A stretch of DNA of 6,039 nt from an uncultured Eubacteriales bacterium (GTDB lineage: Bacteria > Bacillota > Clostridia > UMGS1883 > UMGS1540), in NCBI GenBank assembly GCA_900552775.1, contig USAP01000106.1, positions 1 through 6,039 of the forward strand, read 5' to 3'. Position 1 is the first letter of the stretch, and each line of letters begins with the position of its first letter. A program made the translations under genes and the position numbers. Under the pieces are notes generated by a model that searched no databases, was not told the DNA's origin, and saw only the letters and a list, made by a program, of their open reading frames with translations. Below, in pieces: positions 1 to 5,870 of this stretch.

Positions 1-43
1 AAAGAGGGTGTATCAAAATAATCATTTTGCTGCACTCTTTTTA
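1..43 (+). terminator. Degenerate palindromic terminator-like element (copy 1)
   Basis: The arm AAAGAGGGTGTATCAAAA (1-18) can pair imperfectly with TTTTGCTGCACTCTTT (25-40). AAAGAG pairs with CTCTTT and CAAAA with TTTTG; the middle has a GG bulge, one G-T wobble and one mismatch. The right arm runs straight into a T-rich tail (to about 43), as in an intrinsic terminator for a gene left of the window. The first ten bases and the CAAAATAAT core match the perfect palindrome at 5418-5461, so this looks like a decayed copy of the same element. Because the window begins at base 1 of the arm, the true left boundary is unknown. Confidence 0.5.
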
Positions 44-79
44 TTTCTCAGCCGATAAACTTATTGATTGGAGAAGATT

Positions 80-1039
80 ATGAATTTACCGAGGTTATAT
101 ATAGTAATTCCGTGCTATAACGAAGAAAAGGTTCTGCCCAAGACCGCGCCGATGTTTTTGAAAGAACTCAATCTTCTTATTAAAAAAGAAAAAATTGCGG
201 AAAACAGCCGCATTCTTTTTGTAAATGACGGTTCAAAGGACAAGACTTGGGACATAATAAAGTCGCTGGCGCGCGAAGATGAACATTTTGAAGGCATTGC
301 GCAGAGCAGAAACCGCGGCCATCAGAATGCGGTTTTGGCGGGTCTTATGGAAGTGCGAGGCAAATGCGACATAAGCATCAGCATAGACTGCGACGGTCAG
401 GACGACATAACCGCCATGGAGAAAATGGTGGACGCATACCGCAACGGGTGCGATATTGTGTACGGCGTGCGCGATTCGAGAAAAACGGATACATTTTTCA
501 AACGCTTTACGGCAGAGAGCTATTATAAGGTTTTAAAGCGTCTCGGAGGAGATATTGTATATAATCATGCGGATTACCGTCTTGCAAGCGCGCGTGTTTT
601 AAACGAGCTTGCAAATTACGGAGAAGTTAACATTTTTCTGCGCGGAATGTTTCCGCTTATTGGTTTTAAATCCACAAGCGTTTATTACAGCAGAAGCGAG
701 CGTATAGCCGGTGAATCGCACTATCCGCTCAGCAAAATGCTGCGCCTTGCGGCAGACGGAATTACGAGCCTGTCCATAAAACCCATAAGACTTATAACGG
801 GGTTCGGCTCGGCTGTTTCGATTTTAAGCTTAATAGGCATTTTGTGGGCAATTATACGCGCGCTCTGCGGCAAAGCCGTAACGGGCTGGGCGTCCACCAC
901 ATGTATTGTGTGCTTCCTTGCCGGCGTACAGCTTTTAAGTCTCGGCGTAATAGGCGAATACATAGGCAAAATATATATGGAAAGCAAGCACCGTCCGAGA
1001 TACTGCATCTCGGAGAGAACATATGACGAGGAAAAATAG
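80..1039 (+). CDS. Family 2 glycosyltransferase, membrane-anchored, GtrB/YkoT/DPM1-like
   Basis: Predicted 319-residue GT-A fold transferase of the polyprenyl-phosphate sugar transferase type. Such enzymes move a hexose from a nucleotide sugar to undecaprenyl phosphate at the inner face of the membrane, for later decoration of wall polymers, O-antigen or lipids. Visible motifs are VIPCYNEE (9-16), VNDGSKDKTW (48-57), SRNRGHQNAVLAGL (76-89), the metal-binding DxD as IDCDGQD (D103, D105), ADYRL (164-168) and the arginine/serine-rich ERIAGESHYPLSKM (207-220). Two hydrophobic C-terminal segments (about 240-261 and 272-296) should anchor it, and length and order fit the family. The start is ATG at 80, since GGAGAAG (70-76) sits 3-9 bases before it; an in-frame TTG at 68 would place this site inside the gene. 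It ends 5 bases from the convergent transpeptidase gene. The donor and acceptor cannot be told from sequence. Confidence 0.9.
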   Translation: MNLPRLYIVIPCYNEEKVLPKTAPMFLKELNLLIKKEKIAENSRILFVNDGSKDKTWDIIKSLAREDEHFEGIAQSRNRGHQNAVLAGLMEVRGKCDISISIDCDGQDDITAMEKMVDAYRNGCDIVYGVRDSRKTDTFFKRFTAESYYKVLKRLGGDIVYNHADYRLASARVLNELANYGEVNIFLRGMFPLIGFKSTSVYYSRSERIAGESHYPLSKMLRLAADGITSLSIKPIRLITGFGSAVSILSLIGILWAIIRALCGKAVTGWASTTCIVCFLAGVQLLSLGVIGEYIGKIYMESKHRPRYCISERTYDEEK

Positions 1040-1049
1040 CAGGGCTATT
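1035..1049 (-). terminator. Small hairpin spanning both convergent stop codons
   Basis: AATAGC (1035-1040) pairs perfectly with GCTATT (1044-1049) across a 3-base loop. The stem contains the TAG stop of the glycosyltransferase and the TAG stop of the transpeptidase. Read on the minus strand it is followed by a short T run, so it could be a weak terminator for the transpeptidase. On the plus strand there is no T tract, so it should not stop the glycosyltransferase transcript well. A 6-bp stem is marginal. Confidence 0.25.
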
Positions 1050-1683
1050 CCATGAGTATAAAACCCATTTTCTCTTGGAGAGACGGGGTAATTGTGTTTG
1101 AAATTGTAAAGGAATTATCTTCCTGAAAGCGGTGAACGGCGCTTTGAAGAATTTCGCCGTATTTGCCGTCGGGTGAGCCGCTGTAATAGCCAAGCTCCGA
1201 GAGGCGCTTTTGTATGCGCATAACGTCTGAGCCGTATTGACCGGGCGTTATATTTCTGAAGCCGCTGCCAAAATCGCCGAACGGGCCGTTTACGGCGGCA
1301 ACGCGTGTGCCTATCGGAATAATTTTTAAAAGCTCGGCAGCGTCTGTGTTGTACATCCGAAAGCAGCCCATGGAGGAATTCCAGCCGACAGATTCGGGGT
1401 GAGGAGTTCCGTGTATGCCGAAATTCCCCCAAGGCACGTCAAGACCTATAAAGCTGCCGCCGAAAGCGTCTCCCCAGTCGCCTTTTCGGTTAACGCTGAA
1501 TGTGCCTATAGGCGAAGGCGTTTTGTATTTTCCCGTGGCGCATTTATATGTTTTTAAAAGCTTATCGTCTTTTAAAAGGTAGACGCACGAAACTTCCCCG
1601 TCAATGAAAATTTTATAGGGGTTTGCCGCGCCCGTAAGCAAAAAAATCATCAGTAAAATCGGAATGAATGCAAGCTTTTTCAA
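1045..1683 (-). CDS. Secreted L,D-transpeptidase (YkuD domain) with C-terminal peptidoglycan-binding domain
   Basis: Predicted 212-residue exported cell-wall enzyme. YkuD-family enzymes use a catalytic cysteine to form or exchange cross-links at L,D peptide bonds of peptidoglycan, giving beta-lactam-tolerant 3-3 links or attaching proteins. Residues 1-20 form a signal peptide or anchor (KK, then a hydrophobic run, then TGAA). The YkuD domain spans about 23-134, with the conserved TPSPIGTF (55-62), HGT (His91), and the nucleophile motif SMGCFRM with Cys107 and Arg109. The histidine usual before Gly-Cys is Met here; other YkuD proteins also vary at this site. Residues about 148-205 form a PG_binding_1-like repeat (GSDVMRIQKRLSELGYY). 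The start is TTG at 1683 because GGAGAG lies 5 bases upstream; a further in-frame TTG at 1704 has no such site. It is divergent from the transporter gene and convergent with the glycosyltransferase. Confidence 0.9.
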   Translation of the reverse strand: MKKLAFIPILLMIFLLTGAANPYKIFIDGEVSCVYLLKDDKLLKTYKCATGKYKTPSPIGTFSVNRKGDWGDAFGGSFIGLDVPWGNFGIHGTPHPESVGWNSSMGCFRMYNTDAAELLKIIPIGTRVAAVNGPFGDFGSGFRNITPGQYGSDVMRIQKRLSELGYYSGSPDGKYGEILQSAVHRFQEDNSFTISNTITPSLQEKMGFILME

Positions 1684-1718
1684 GGGTACTCTCCGTTTCT
1701 GCAAATAAATCTCTTTAC

Positions 1719-1747
1719 ATTATATTACGAAAGGACGCAATCAATGA
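1719..1747 (-). promoter_or_regulatory. Candidate sigma-A promoter of the L,D-transpeptidase
   Basis: Read on the minus strand, a perfect TATAAT (1724-1719) lies about 35 bases upstream of the TTG start. That puts the RNA start near 1712 and gives a leader of about 30 bases. The -35 is weak: TCATTG (1747-1742) sits at 17-base spacing. The box lies in the 60-base divergent spacer and overlaps the transporter's ribosome binding region. I found no equally good promoter for the transporter in this spacer. Confidence 0.4.
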
Positions 1748-2826
1748 AAAAAATTGAAAGCTATTGGTGGAAAATTCTCGCAGTCGGAATTATTCTGATA
1801 GTGGCGTGGAAAGCGCTTGATTTCAGCAATGTTAAATCGTGGATAAAAAGCGCTTTTGACATTATGATGCCCTTTATAATAGGAGCGGTGTTGGCTTTTT
1901 TTACAAACAAGCCGTCAAAAGCGATTGAAGAATTTTTGAAAAGAAAGGCAAAAAGGCTTTCAAAAAAAGCGGCACGTGTAATTTCGGTTCTGTCGGTTTA
2001 CGCTGTGCTTATCGCAATTTTGGCTTTCTCGCTTAACTTTCTTATTCCGGCGCTGTATGTAAATATGCAGGATCTGGTTAAAAATGCGCCGTCGTATTAC
2101 GAGACGATAAAAAACTTTACGGATAATTCGGAGTTTTTGAGCAGTCTCGGAATTCTCGACAAAATCAGCGAATCGGTGATGTCTTACATCAATTTTTCCA
2201 TGATGGGCAAATTCGTGGGAATAGTAAGCTCGGTGGCAAACTCGGTGCTGACATTTTTCCTCGGAATCATATTGTCGATTTATATTTTGCTTGAGAAGGA
2301 ATCTCTCGCAAACTTTTTTAAAACGCTCGGAAAGCTTGTCTTTAAAGGAAAACATTCGGCAACCGTTGCTATGTACTGCGGCGAGTTTGCAAAGCTTTTC
2401 AACTCATATTTTCTCGGGCTTATGTTTGATGCGCTGCTGATGGGCGTTTTGAGCTCAATATTTTTTGCCGTTTTCGGCTCTCCGTTTCCGCTGCTTCTCG
2501 GTTTATGCGTTGCAATAGGAAATATGATTCCGTTTTTCGGACCGATTGCTTCAGCAGCAGTCGGATATATTGCAACAGCCGTTTCTATGGGGCCTTTAAA
2601 GGCGATATGGGTGCTTCTTTTCCAGCTTGTTCTTGGACAGGTTGACGGAAATCTCATACAGCCGAAAATTGTGGGAACATCGGTTGGAATAAGTCCTTTC
2701 TGGGTTATTTTCGCCGTTACGTTTTTCGGCGGAATATGGGGTCCGTGGGGAATGATTCTCGGCGTTCCGATTGTCGGAGCATTGGGCATGCTTTATGATG
2801 ATTTAAAAGAGACACGCGGCATATAA
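1744..2826 (+). CDS. AI-2E/PerM/YtvI family membrane transporter
   Basis: Predicted 360-residue polytopic inner membrane protein of the AI-2E exporter-like (PerM, YdiK, YtvI) family. Members are variously linked to autoinducer export, ion antiport or sporulation; the substrate here is unknown. Hydrophobic segments are seen at about 9-26, 38-55, 78-104, 157-183, 220-244, 247-282, 286-300 and 315-350. The long soluble stretch between the third and fourth (105-155) is typical, as is the charged loop at 56-77. Family hallmarks are AIGNMIPFFGPI (257-268) and the C-terminal GNLIQPKIVGTSVGISPFW (302-320). The length is normal for the family. ATG at 1744 is preceded by AAAGGA (1730-1735) at 8-base spacing. 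A spoIVB-like gene lies 79 bases downstream behind a terminator-shaped hairpin. One B. subtilis relative, YtvI, has been tied to sporulation, so the proximity is suggestive only. Confidence 0.88.
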   Translation: MKKIESYWWKILAVGIILIVAWKALDFSNVKSWIKSAFDIMMPFIIGAVLAFFTNKPSKAIEEFLKRKAKRLSKKAARVISVLSVYAVLIAILAFSLNFLIPALYVNMQDLVKNAPSYYETIKNFTDNSEFLSSLGILDKISESVMSYINFSMMGKFVGIVSSVANSVLTFFLGIILSIYILLEKESLANFFKTLGKLVFKGKHSATVAMYCGEFAKLFNSYFLGLMFDALLMGVLSSIFFAVFGSPFPLLLGLCVAIGNMIPFFGPIASAAVGYIATAVSMGPLKAIWVLLFQLVLGQVDGNLIQPKIVGTSVGISPFWVIFAVTFFGGIWGPWGMILGVPIVGALGMLYDDLKETRGI

Positions 2827-2859
2827 AAAAATTTAAAATTCCAAAACATACTTTATTTA

Positions 2860-2905
2860 AAAAACACGTTTCGGTCAATAATACTTTTGACTGGAGCGTG
2901 TTTTT
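2860..2905 (+). terminator. 19-bp terminator-like hairpin that also contains the spoIVB ribosome binding site
   Basis: Bases 2860-2878 pair without gaps with 2887-2905 (19 pairs, three of them G-T wobbles) around an 8-base loop TAATACTT. The stem base is A5/T5 and the T run ends exactly before the ATG at 2906, which is the shape of an intrinsic terminator after the transporter gene. The same right arm carries GGAG (2893-2896), the only good Shine-Dalgarno sequence for the downstream protease. Any RNA reading through from the transporter would therefore hide that site. The dual role is inferred. Confidence 0.65.
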
Positions 2906-3922
2906 ATGAAAAGAAAAAAAATAATTTGTTTTGTGCTGACGCTTTTTTTGTCTTTTGCGGCAACAACAATAAAAACAGAGAGAAGCGCCGTGGCATATGT
3001 GCCCGTTTCGGCAGGCGGCAAAACAGTGGGAATAAAGCTGTATCTTGACGGACTTTTGTGCGTGGGAACTTCCGAAATAAGCGGTGCGTGTCCGGCACGG
3101 CAGTGCGGAATTAAGAAGGGTGACAGGATAACGCATATAAACGGCGCGCTTATAGAAGACGCCGAAATGTTTTCCGAACTTATTCAGCAAAACGGTGAAA
3201 ATGAGGTTGTACTCACCGTTATAAGCGGAAATGAAACGGCGGAGAAAAGGCTTAAACCCGTCTATTATGCAGATGCCGGTGAATACAAAACAGGAATGTG
3301 GGTGCGAGACAGCATAGCCGGAATAGGCACGGTGACTTTTATGCTTGAAGACGGAAGCTTTGCGGCTCTCGGGCACGGTATATCGGACGCAGACGCCGGA
3401 GAAATTGTCAGAATGAAAAGCGGAGATATAACGGGAAGTGAGATAGAGTCGGTTGTGCGCGGCGAGGCAGGCGCTCCGGGGGAACTGCGCGGCTCTTTTA
3501 CAGACAGCTGCTCGGGTGAGGTTTTTGCAAATGAGCCAAGCGGGATATACGGCAGACTGCAAAAAAGCAACTTAGGTTTTGAAACGGCGGAGATTGCCGA
3601 TGAAGGCGAAGTCCACACGGGAGAGGCATATATCCTGGCAAATATTGACGGAACAAAAACGGAAAAATTTTCTGTGGAAATATCAAGAATACTTCGTTTT
3701 GGCAATTCGGACGGGAAATGCATGGTTATCCGCGTGACGGATGAAAATCTTATAAACCGAACGGGCGGCATAGTCCAGGGAACCAGCGGCAGCCCCATAT
3801 TTCAGGACGGAAAGCTTGTGGGAGCCGTAACGCATGTTTTTCTCGACAATCCGCGCGAGGGATACGGGATTTTTGCATCGCGCATGATGGATACGCTGCA
3901 ATCTTTAATAAATTGTGAATAA
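2906..3922 (+). CDS. spoIVB: SpoIVB-like stage IV sporulation serine protease (PDZ + S55 peptidase)
   Basis: Predicted 338-residue exported serine protease. In Bacillus, SpoIVB is made in the forespore, passes into the intermembrane space and triggers cleavage of pro-sigma-K through SpoIVFA/BofA/SpoIVFB. Residues 1-20 are a signal or anchor segment (KRKK then hydrophobic). About 33-118 form a PDZ domain, with PARQCGIKKGDRITHING (63-80) as its best match. The S55 domain spans about 125-336 and opens with KTGMWVRDSIAGIGTVTF (128-145). The catalytic triad is visible: His157 in ALGHGI, Asp279 in VTDENLI and Ser294 in GTSGSP, the Asp and Ser being 15 residues apart as in B. subtilis SpoIVB. GAVTHVFLDNPREGYGIF (306-323) is also characteristic. 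It is clearly shorter than the roughly 425-residue Bacillus protein, mainly N-terminally. ATG at 2906 follows GGAG by 9 bases, inside a hairpin. spo0A, the usual next gene, is absent. The name is by homology. Confidence 0.9.
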   Translation: MKRKKIICFVLTLFLSFAATTIKTERSAVAYVPVSAGGKTVGIKLYLDGLLCVGTSEISGACPARQCGIKKGDRITHINGALIEDAEMFSELIQQNGENEVVLTVISGNETAEKRLKPVYYADAGEYKTGMWVRDSIAGIGTVTFMLEDGSFAALGHGISDADAGEIVRMKSGDITGSEIESVVRGEAGAPGELRGSFTDSCSGEVFANEPSGIYGRLQKSNLGFETAEIADEGEVHTGEAYILANIDGTKTEKFSVEISRILRFGNSDGKCMVIRVTDENLINRTGGIVQGTSGSPIFQDGKLVGAVTHVFLDNPREGYGIFASRMMDTLQSLINCE

Positions 3923-3934
3923 AATTTTATTTGG

Positions 3935-3963
3935 TTGAAATTTTTTCCGTTTTGTGTTAAAAT
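3935..3963 (+). promoter_or_regulatory. Strong sigma-A promoter of citrate synthase
   Basis: TTGAAA (3935-3940), a 17-base spacer and TAAAAT (3958-3963) give a near-consensus vegetative promoter. TGT just before the -10 supplies an extended -10 (TGnTAAAAT). Transcription should begin near 3970, leaving a leader of about 36 bases, too short for a riboswitch or T-box. It begins only 12 bases after the spoIVB stop, so citrate synthase need not depend on that gene's transcription. Confidence 0.75.
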
Positions 3964-4006
3964 ATAAATATATCACAAAAATCTGAAAAGAAAGGCGATG
4001 AGATGT

Positions 4007-5329
4007 ATGAAAAACATTCTATACGAATATGCGGAAGCCAAAAAGGAGTTGTGCATCAAAAATGACAGTATTAACCCCGAGCTTTATAAAGAGCATAATG
4101 TTAAAAGAGGTCTTCGCGATATCAACGGAAAAGGCGTTGTCACAGGACTTACCAATATATCAAAAATAATTTCGTTTGACGAAAACGGTGAGCCGTGCGA
4201 AGGCAGGCTTTGGTACAGGGGCTATACATTGCAGAGCCTTTTTGACAAGCATATAAAGCACGACGAATTCGGCTTTGAAAAAACGGCATATCTGCTCCTT
4301 TTCGGGCAGCTGCCCTCGGAATCTGAGCTGTCGGAGTTTTGCGAAGCGCTTACGGCCGCAAGAAAATTGCCGAGGAATTTTACAAAGGACGTTATTATGA
4401 AAGCGCCGAGCGTGGATATAATGAACTCTATGACGCGCAGTATTTTAACTCTTGCTTCTTATGACCGCAACATAGCAAAAAACGATATTGCAACGTCACT
4501 TATGCAGTGCATTCGTCTTATTGCGCTGTTTCCGCTTCTGGCGGTGTACGGTTACCATGCATATAATCATTATGTAAATGAGCAGAGCATGTATATTCAC
4601 ATGCCCGATCCCGCGCTTTCCACTGCCGAAAATCTGCTCATGCTTATGCGTGCGGACAAGAATTATTCCGCGGTTGAGGCAAAGGTTTTGGATACGGCTC
4701 TCATATTACATATGGAGCACGGCGGCGGAAACAACTCGACATTTACAACGCGCGTTGTAACATCGGCAGGCTCCGATACTTATTCAACAATAGCCGCGGC
4801 AATGTCATCGCTTAAAGGACCCAAGCACGGCGGTGCAAATATTAAGGTTATGGAAATGATAAAAGACCTTAAAAAGCATGTGAAACACAAAAATTCCGAA
4901 GAGGAAATACGCGAATATCTCAAACAGCTGCTTGATAAAGAAGCGTTTGACCGAAAGGGTCTTATATACGGAATGGGACATGCCATTTACTCAGTTTCCG
5001 ATCCAAGAGAAAGAATTTTTAAACAGTATGTTGAAGAGCTTGCTCATGCCGAGCACAGAGAAAAAGATTTGTTTATTTATAACACGATAGAAAGCACCGC
5101 TCCGGAGCTTATAGCTGCAAAAAGAAAAATTTATAAAGGCGTAAGCCCGAATGTTGATTTTTACAGCGGATTTGTTTATGATATGCTCGGAATACCGAGC
5201 GAGCTTTACACCGCTATGTTTGCGGTGGCGAGAATCGTGGGCTGGAGTGCTCACAGAACGGAAGAGCTTATCTGTGCGGAAAAAATTATACGTCCGGCAT
5301 ATTTGAGCGTTATGCCCGAGATAGAATAA
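4007..5329 (+). CDS. gltA: Citrate synthase (citrate/2-methylcitrate synthase family)
   Basis: Predicted 440-residue cytosolic enzyme condensing oxaloacetate and acetyl-CoA to citrate. In anaerobic Clostridia this mainly feeds 2-oxoglutarate and glutamate synthesis. Family motifs occur in order: LWYRGY (68-73), LILHMEHGGGNNSTFT (232-247, catalytic His238), GPKHGGANIKVM (271-282, His274), MGHAIYSVSDPRERIF (323-338) and NVDFYSG (382-388, catalytic Asp384), then RIVGWSAHRTEE (409-420). These correspond to E. coli His264, His305 and Asp362. All key residues are present and the length is normal. I chose ATG 4007 over the in-frame ATG 3998 because AGAAAGG ends 2 bases before 3998, too close to serve it, but fits 4007. 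It has its own promoter and hairpin terminators. No aconitase or isocitrate dehydrogenase lies in the window. A 2-methylcitrate role cannot be excluded from sequence. Confidence 0.92.
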   Translation: MKNILYEYAEAKKELCIKNDSINPELYKEHNVKRGLRDINGKGVVTGLTNISKIISFDENGEPCEGRLWYRGYTLQSLFDKHIKHDEFGFEKTAYLLLFGQLPSESELSEFCEALTAARKLPRNFTKDVIMKAPSVDIMNSMTRSILTLASYDRNIAKNDIATSLMQCIRLIALFPLLAVYGYHAYNHYVNEQSMYIHMPDPALSTAENLLMLMRADKNYSAVEAKVLDTALILHMEHGGGNNSTFTTRVVTSAGSDTYSTIAAAMSSLKGPKHGGANIKVMEMIKDLKKHVKHKNSEEEIREYLKQLLDKEAFDRKGLIYGMGHAIYSVSDPRERIFKQYVEELAHAEHREKDLFIYNTIESTAPELIAAKRKIYKGVSPNVDFYSGFVYDMLGIPSELYTAMFAVARIVGWSAHRTEELICAEKIIRPAYLSVMPEIE

Positions 5330-5417
5330 GCGGGACTTTGGAAAAATGCACAGACCGCATAAAGCAAAAAATACAAATATATAAGTATAAATACAAACGC
5401 GAAAAAAACGTAAACCC
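5330..5417. other. Intergenic A-rich stretch without a recognisable feature
   Basis: This is the A-rich 3' untranslated region of citrate synthase, leading into the hairpin at 5418. I see only a distant GCGG/CCGC pairing (5330-5333 with 5355-5358) and no promoter, gene or repeat. Confidence 0.5.
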
Positions 5418-5461
5418 AAAGAGGGTGCTGCAAAATAATTTTGTTTTGCAGCACCCTCTTT
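5418..5461 (+). terminator. Perfect 18-bp palindromic terminator/repeat element (copy 2)
   Basis: AAAGAGGGTGCTGCAAAA (5418-5435) pairs perfectly with bases 5444-5461 across the 8-base loop TAATTTTG. The stem is AT-rich at both ends with a GC-rich middle. It lies between the convergent citrate synthase and YhbY genes, where a bidirectional terminator is expected, although the T run after the stem is only three bases. A degenerate copy lies at 1-40, so the element is also a repeat, and more copies elsewhere in the genome are likely. It could be a simple terminator family, a REP-like element or a very small MITE. Confidence 0.75.
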
Positions 5462-5468
5462 CCAATAA

Positions 5469-5487
5469 TGAATCTCGTCCGGATTCA
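5469..5487. other. Second small hairpin in the convergent gap
   Basis: TGAATC (5469-5474) pairs with GATTCA (5482-5487) across the 7-base loop TCGTCCG. It lies between two stronger hairpins. There is no T tract on either strand, so alone it is not a terminator. Its role, if any, is probably RNA 3' end structure. Confidence 0.3.
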
Positions 5488-5508
5488 CCGCTTTGGAGCG
5501 GCATTTTT
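5488..5508 (+). terminator. Third hairpin with T tract, back-up terminator of citrate synthase
   Basis: CCGCT (5488-5492) pairs with AGCGG (5497-5501) around TTGG, followed by CATTTTTA on the plus strand. The stem is short but GC-rich, and the T5 run is well placed for plus-strand termination of any read-through past 5461. Its tail reaches the end of the opposing YhbY gene (stop codon 5507-5509). Confidence 0.45.
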
Positions 5509-5800
5509 ATTTCGGCAAAACTATAACGGGGTCTTTTCTTTTCGGTCTGTAAATTACGAACTTGTTCCCTATAATCTGAACGCCTTCGGCATATGTTTTC
5601 TCCTGAAGTTCGTAGCATGCTTCGCGTGCCGAGAGGGGAGACGTTTCAAGAACGTGAAATTTTATAAGCTCACGCCCCTCCAAAGCGTCCTCTGTCATTC
5701 TGACAAGCTCGTCGGTTATGCCGCCTTTGCCTATCTGATACAGCGCCGGAATTTTATTTGCAAGGCTGCGCAGATATGCGCGCTGTTTGCTTGTTATCAT
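5507..5800 (-). CDS. yhbY: YhbY/YqeI family CRM-domain RNA-binding ribosome assembly factor
   Basis: Predicted 97-residue cytosolic protein made up of a single CRM (CRS1/YhbY) domain, the exact usual length of the family. These proteins bind 23S rRNA precursors and assist assembly of the large ribosomal subunit. Features are the N-terminal KQRAYLRSLANKIPALYQIGK (5-25) with the RNA-binding loop GKGG (24-27), the helix and strand DALEGRELIKFHV (38-50) and the C-terminal VQIIGNKFVIYRP (74-86). ATG at 5800 is preceded by AAGGAG (5812-5807) at 6-base spacing. In many Bacillota this gene sits in a cluster with obg or aroE and nadD; here no neighbour of that kind is visible and it has its own promoter, so it looks monocistronic. 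Confidence 0.92.
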   Translation of the reverse strand: MITSKQRAYLRSLANKIPALYQIGKGGITDELVRMTEDALEGRELIKFHVLETSPLSAREACYELQEKTYAEGVQIIGNKFVIYRPKRKDPVIVLPK

Positions 5801-5826
5801 ATTTTTCTCCTTTTTTCTGTTATATT

Positions 5827-5838
5827 CTGTTTAAACAG
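5827..5838. promoter_or_regulatory. 12-bp palindrome at the yhbY transcription start, possible operator
   Basis: CTGTTTAAACAG is a perfect 12-base inverted repeat that overlaps the end of the -10 box and the predicted RNA start. Its position fits a repressor-binding site. The symmetry stops abruptly outside the 12 bases, and AT-rich palindromes of this size arise by chance, so this remains tentative. Confidence 0.25.
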
Positions 5839-5866
5839 TTTATCATATATTACCCGTTCTTGTCAA
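5837..5866 (-). promoter_or_regulatory. Sigma-A promoter of yhbY
   Basis: On the minus strand, a consensus -35 TTGACA (5866-5861) is followed after 18 bases by TAAACT (5842-5837). TGA immediately before the latter gives an extended -10. The predicted RNA start is near 5830, about 30 bases before the ATG and just ahead of the AAGGAG. Confidence 0.7.
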
Positions 5867-5870
5867 GTTT

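Noticed and set aside
68..79. In-frame TTG start for the glycosyltransferase
   Set aside because: It overlaps the GGAGAAG that serves as ribosome binding site for ATG 80, and no binding site precedes it.
1684..1704. Upstream in-frame TTG start (1704) for the transpeptidase
   Set aside because: The GGAGAG ribosome site lies downstream of it and fits TTG 1683, which directly starts a clean KK-hydrophobic signal peptide.
1714..1726. TTTACA/TATATT as promoter for the transporter
   Set aside because: The two boxes are one base apart, and using TATATT as a -10 would start the RNA within the ribosome binding site.
2819..2853. Forespore (sigma-G-like) promoter GCATA ... CATACTT before spoIVB
   Set aside because: The two boxes resemble sigma-G elements, but the 23-base gap is too long for that class.
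2717..3562. Long minus-strand open frame opposite the transporter and spoIVB
   Set aside because: Its translation is rich in Cys, His, Arg and Phe with no family motifs, it is antisense to two well-supported genes and it lacks a ribosome site.
3918..3931. AATAAAATTTTATT as spoIVB terminator
   Set aside because: It is a loop-less AT-only palindrome, too weak for a terminator and expected by chance in AT-rich spacers.
3998..4006. ATG 3998 as citrate synthase start
   Set aside because: The AGAAAGG site ends only 2 bases before it; ATG 4007 has proper spacing. The difference is three residues.
4991..5488. Minus-strand open frame over the end of citrate synthase
   Set aside because: It is antisense to conserved citrate synthase sequence, crosses the terminator hairpin and has no recognisable protein features.
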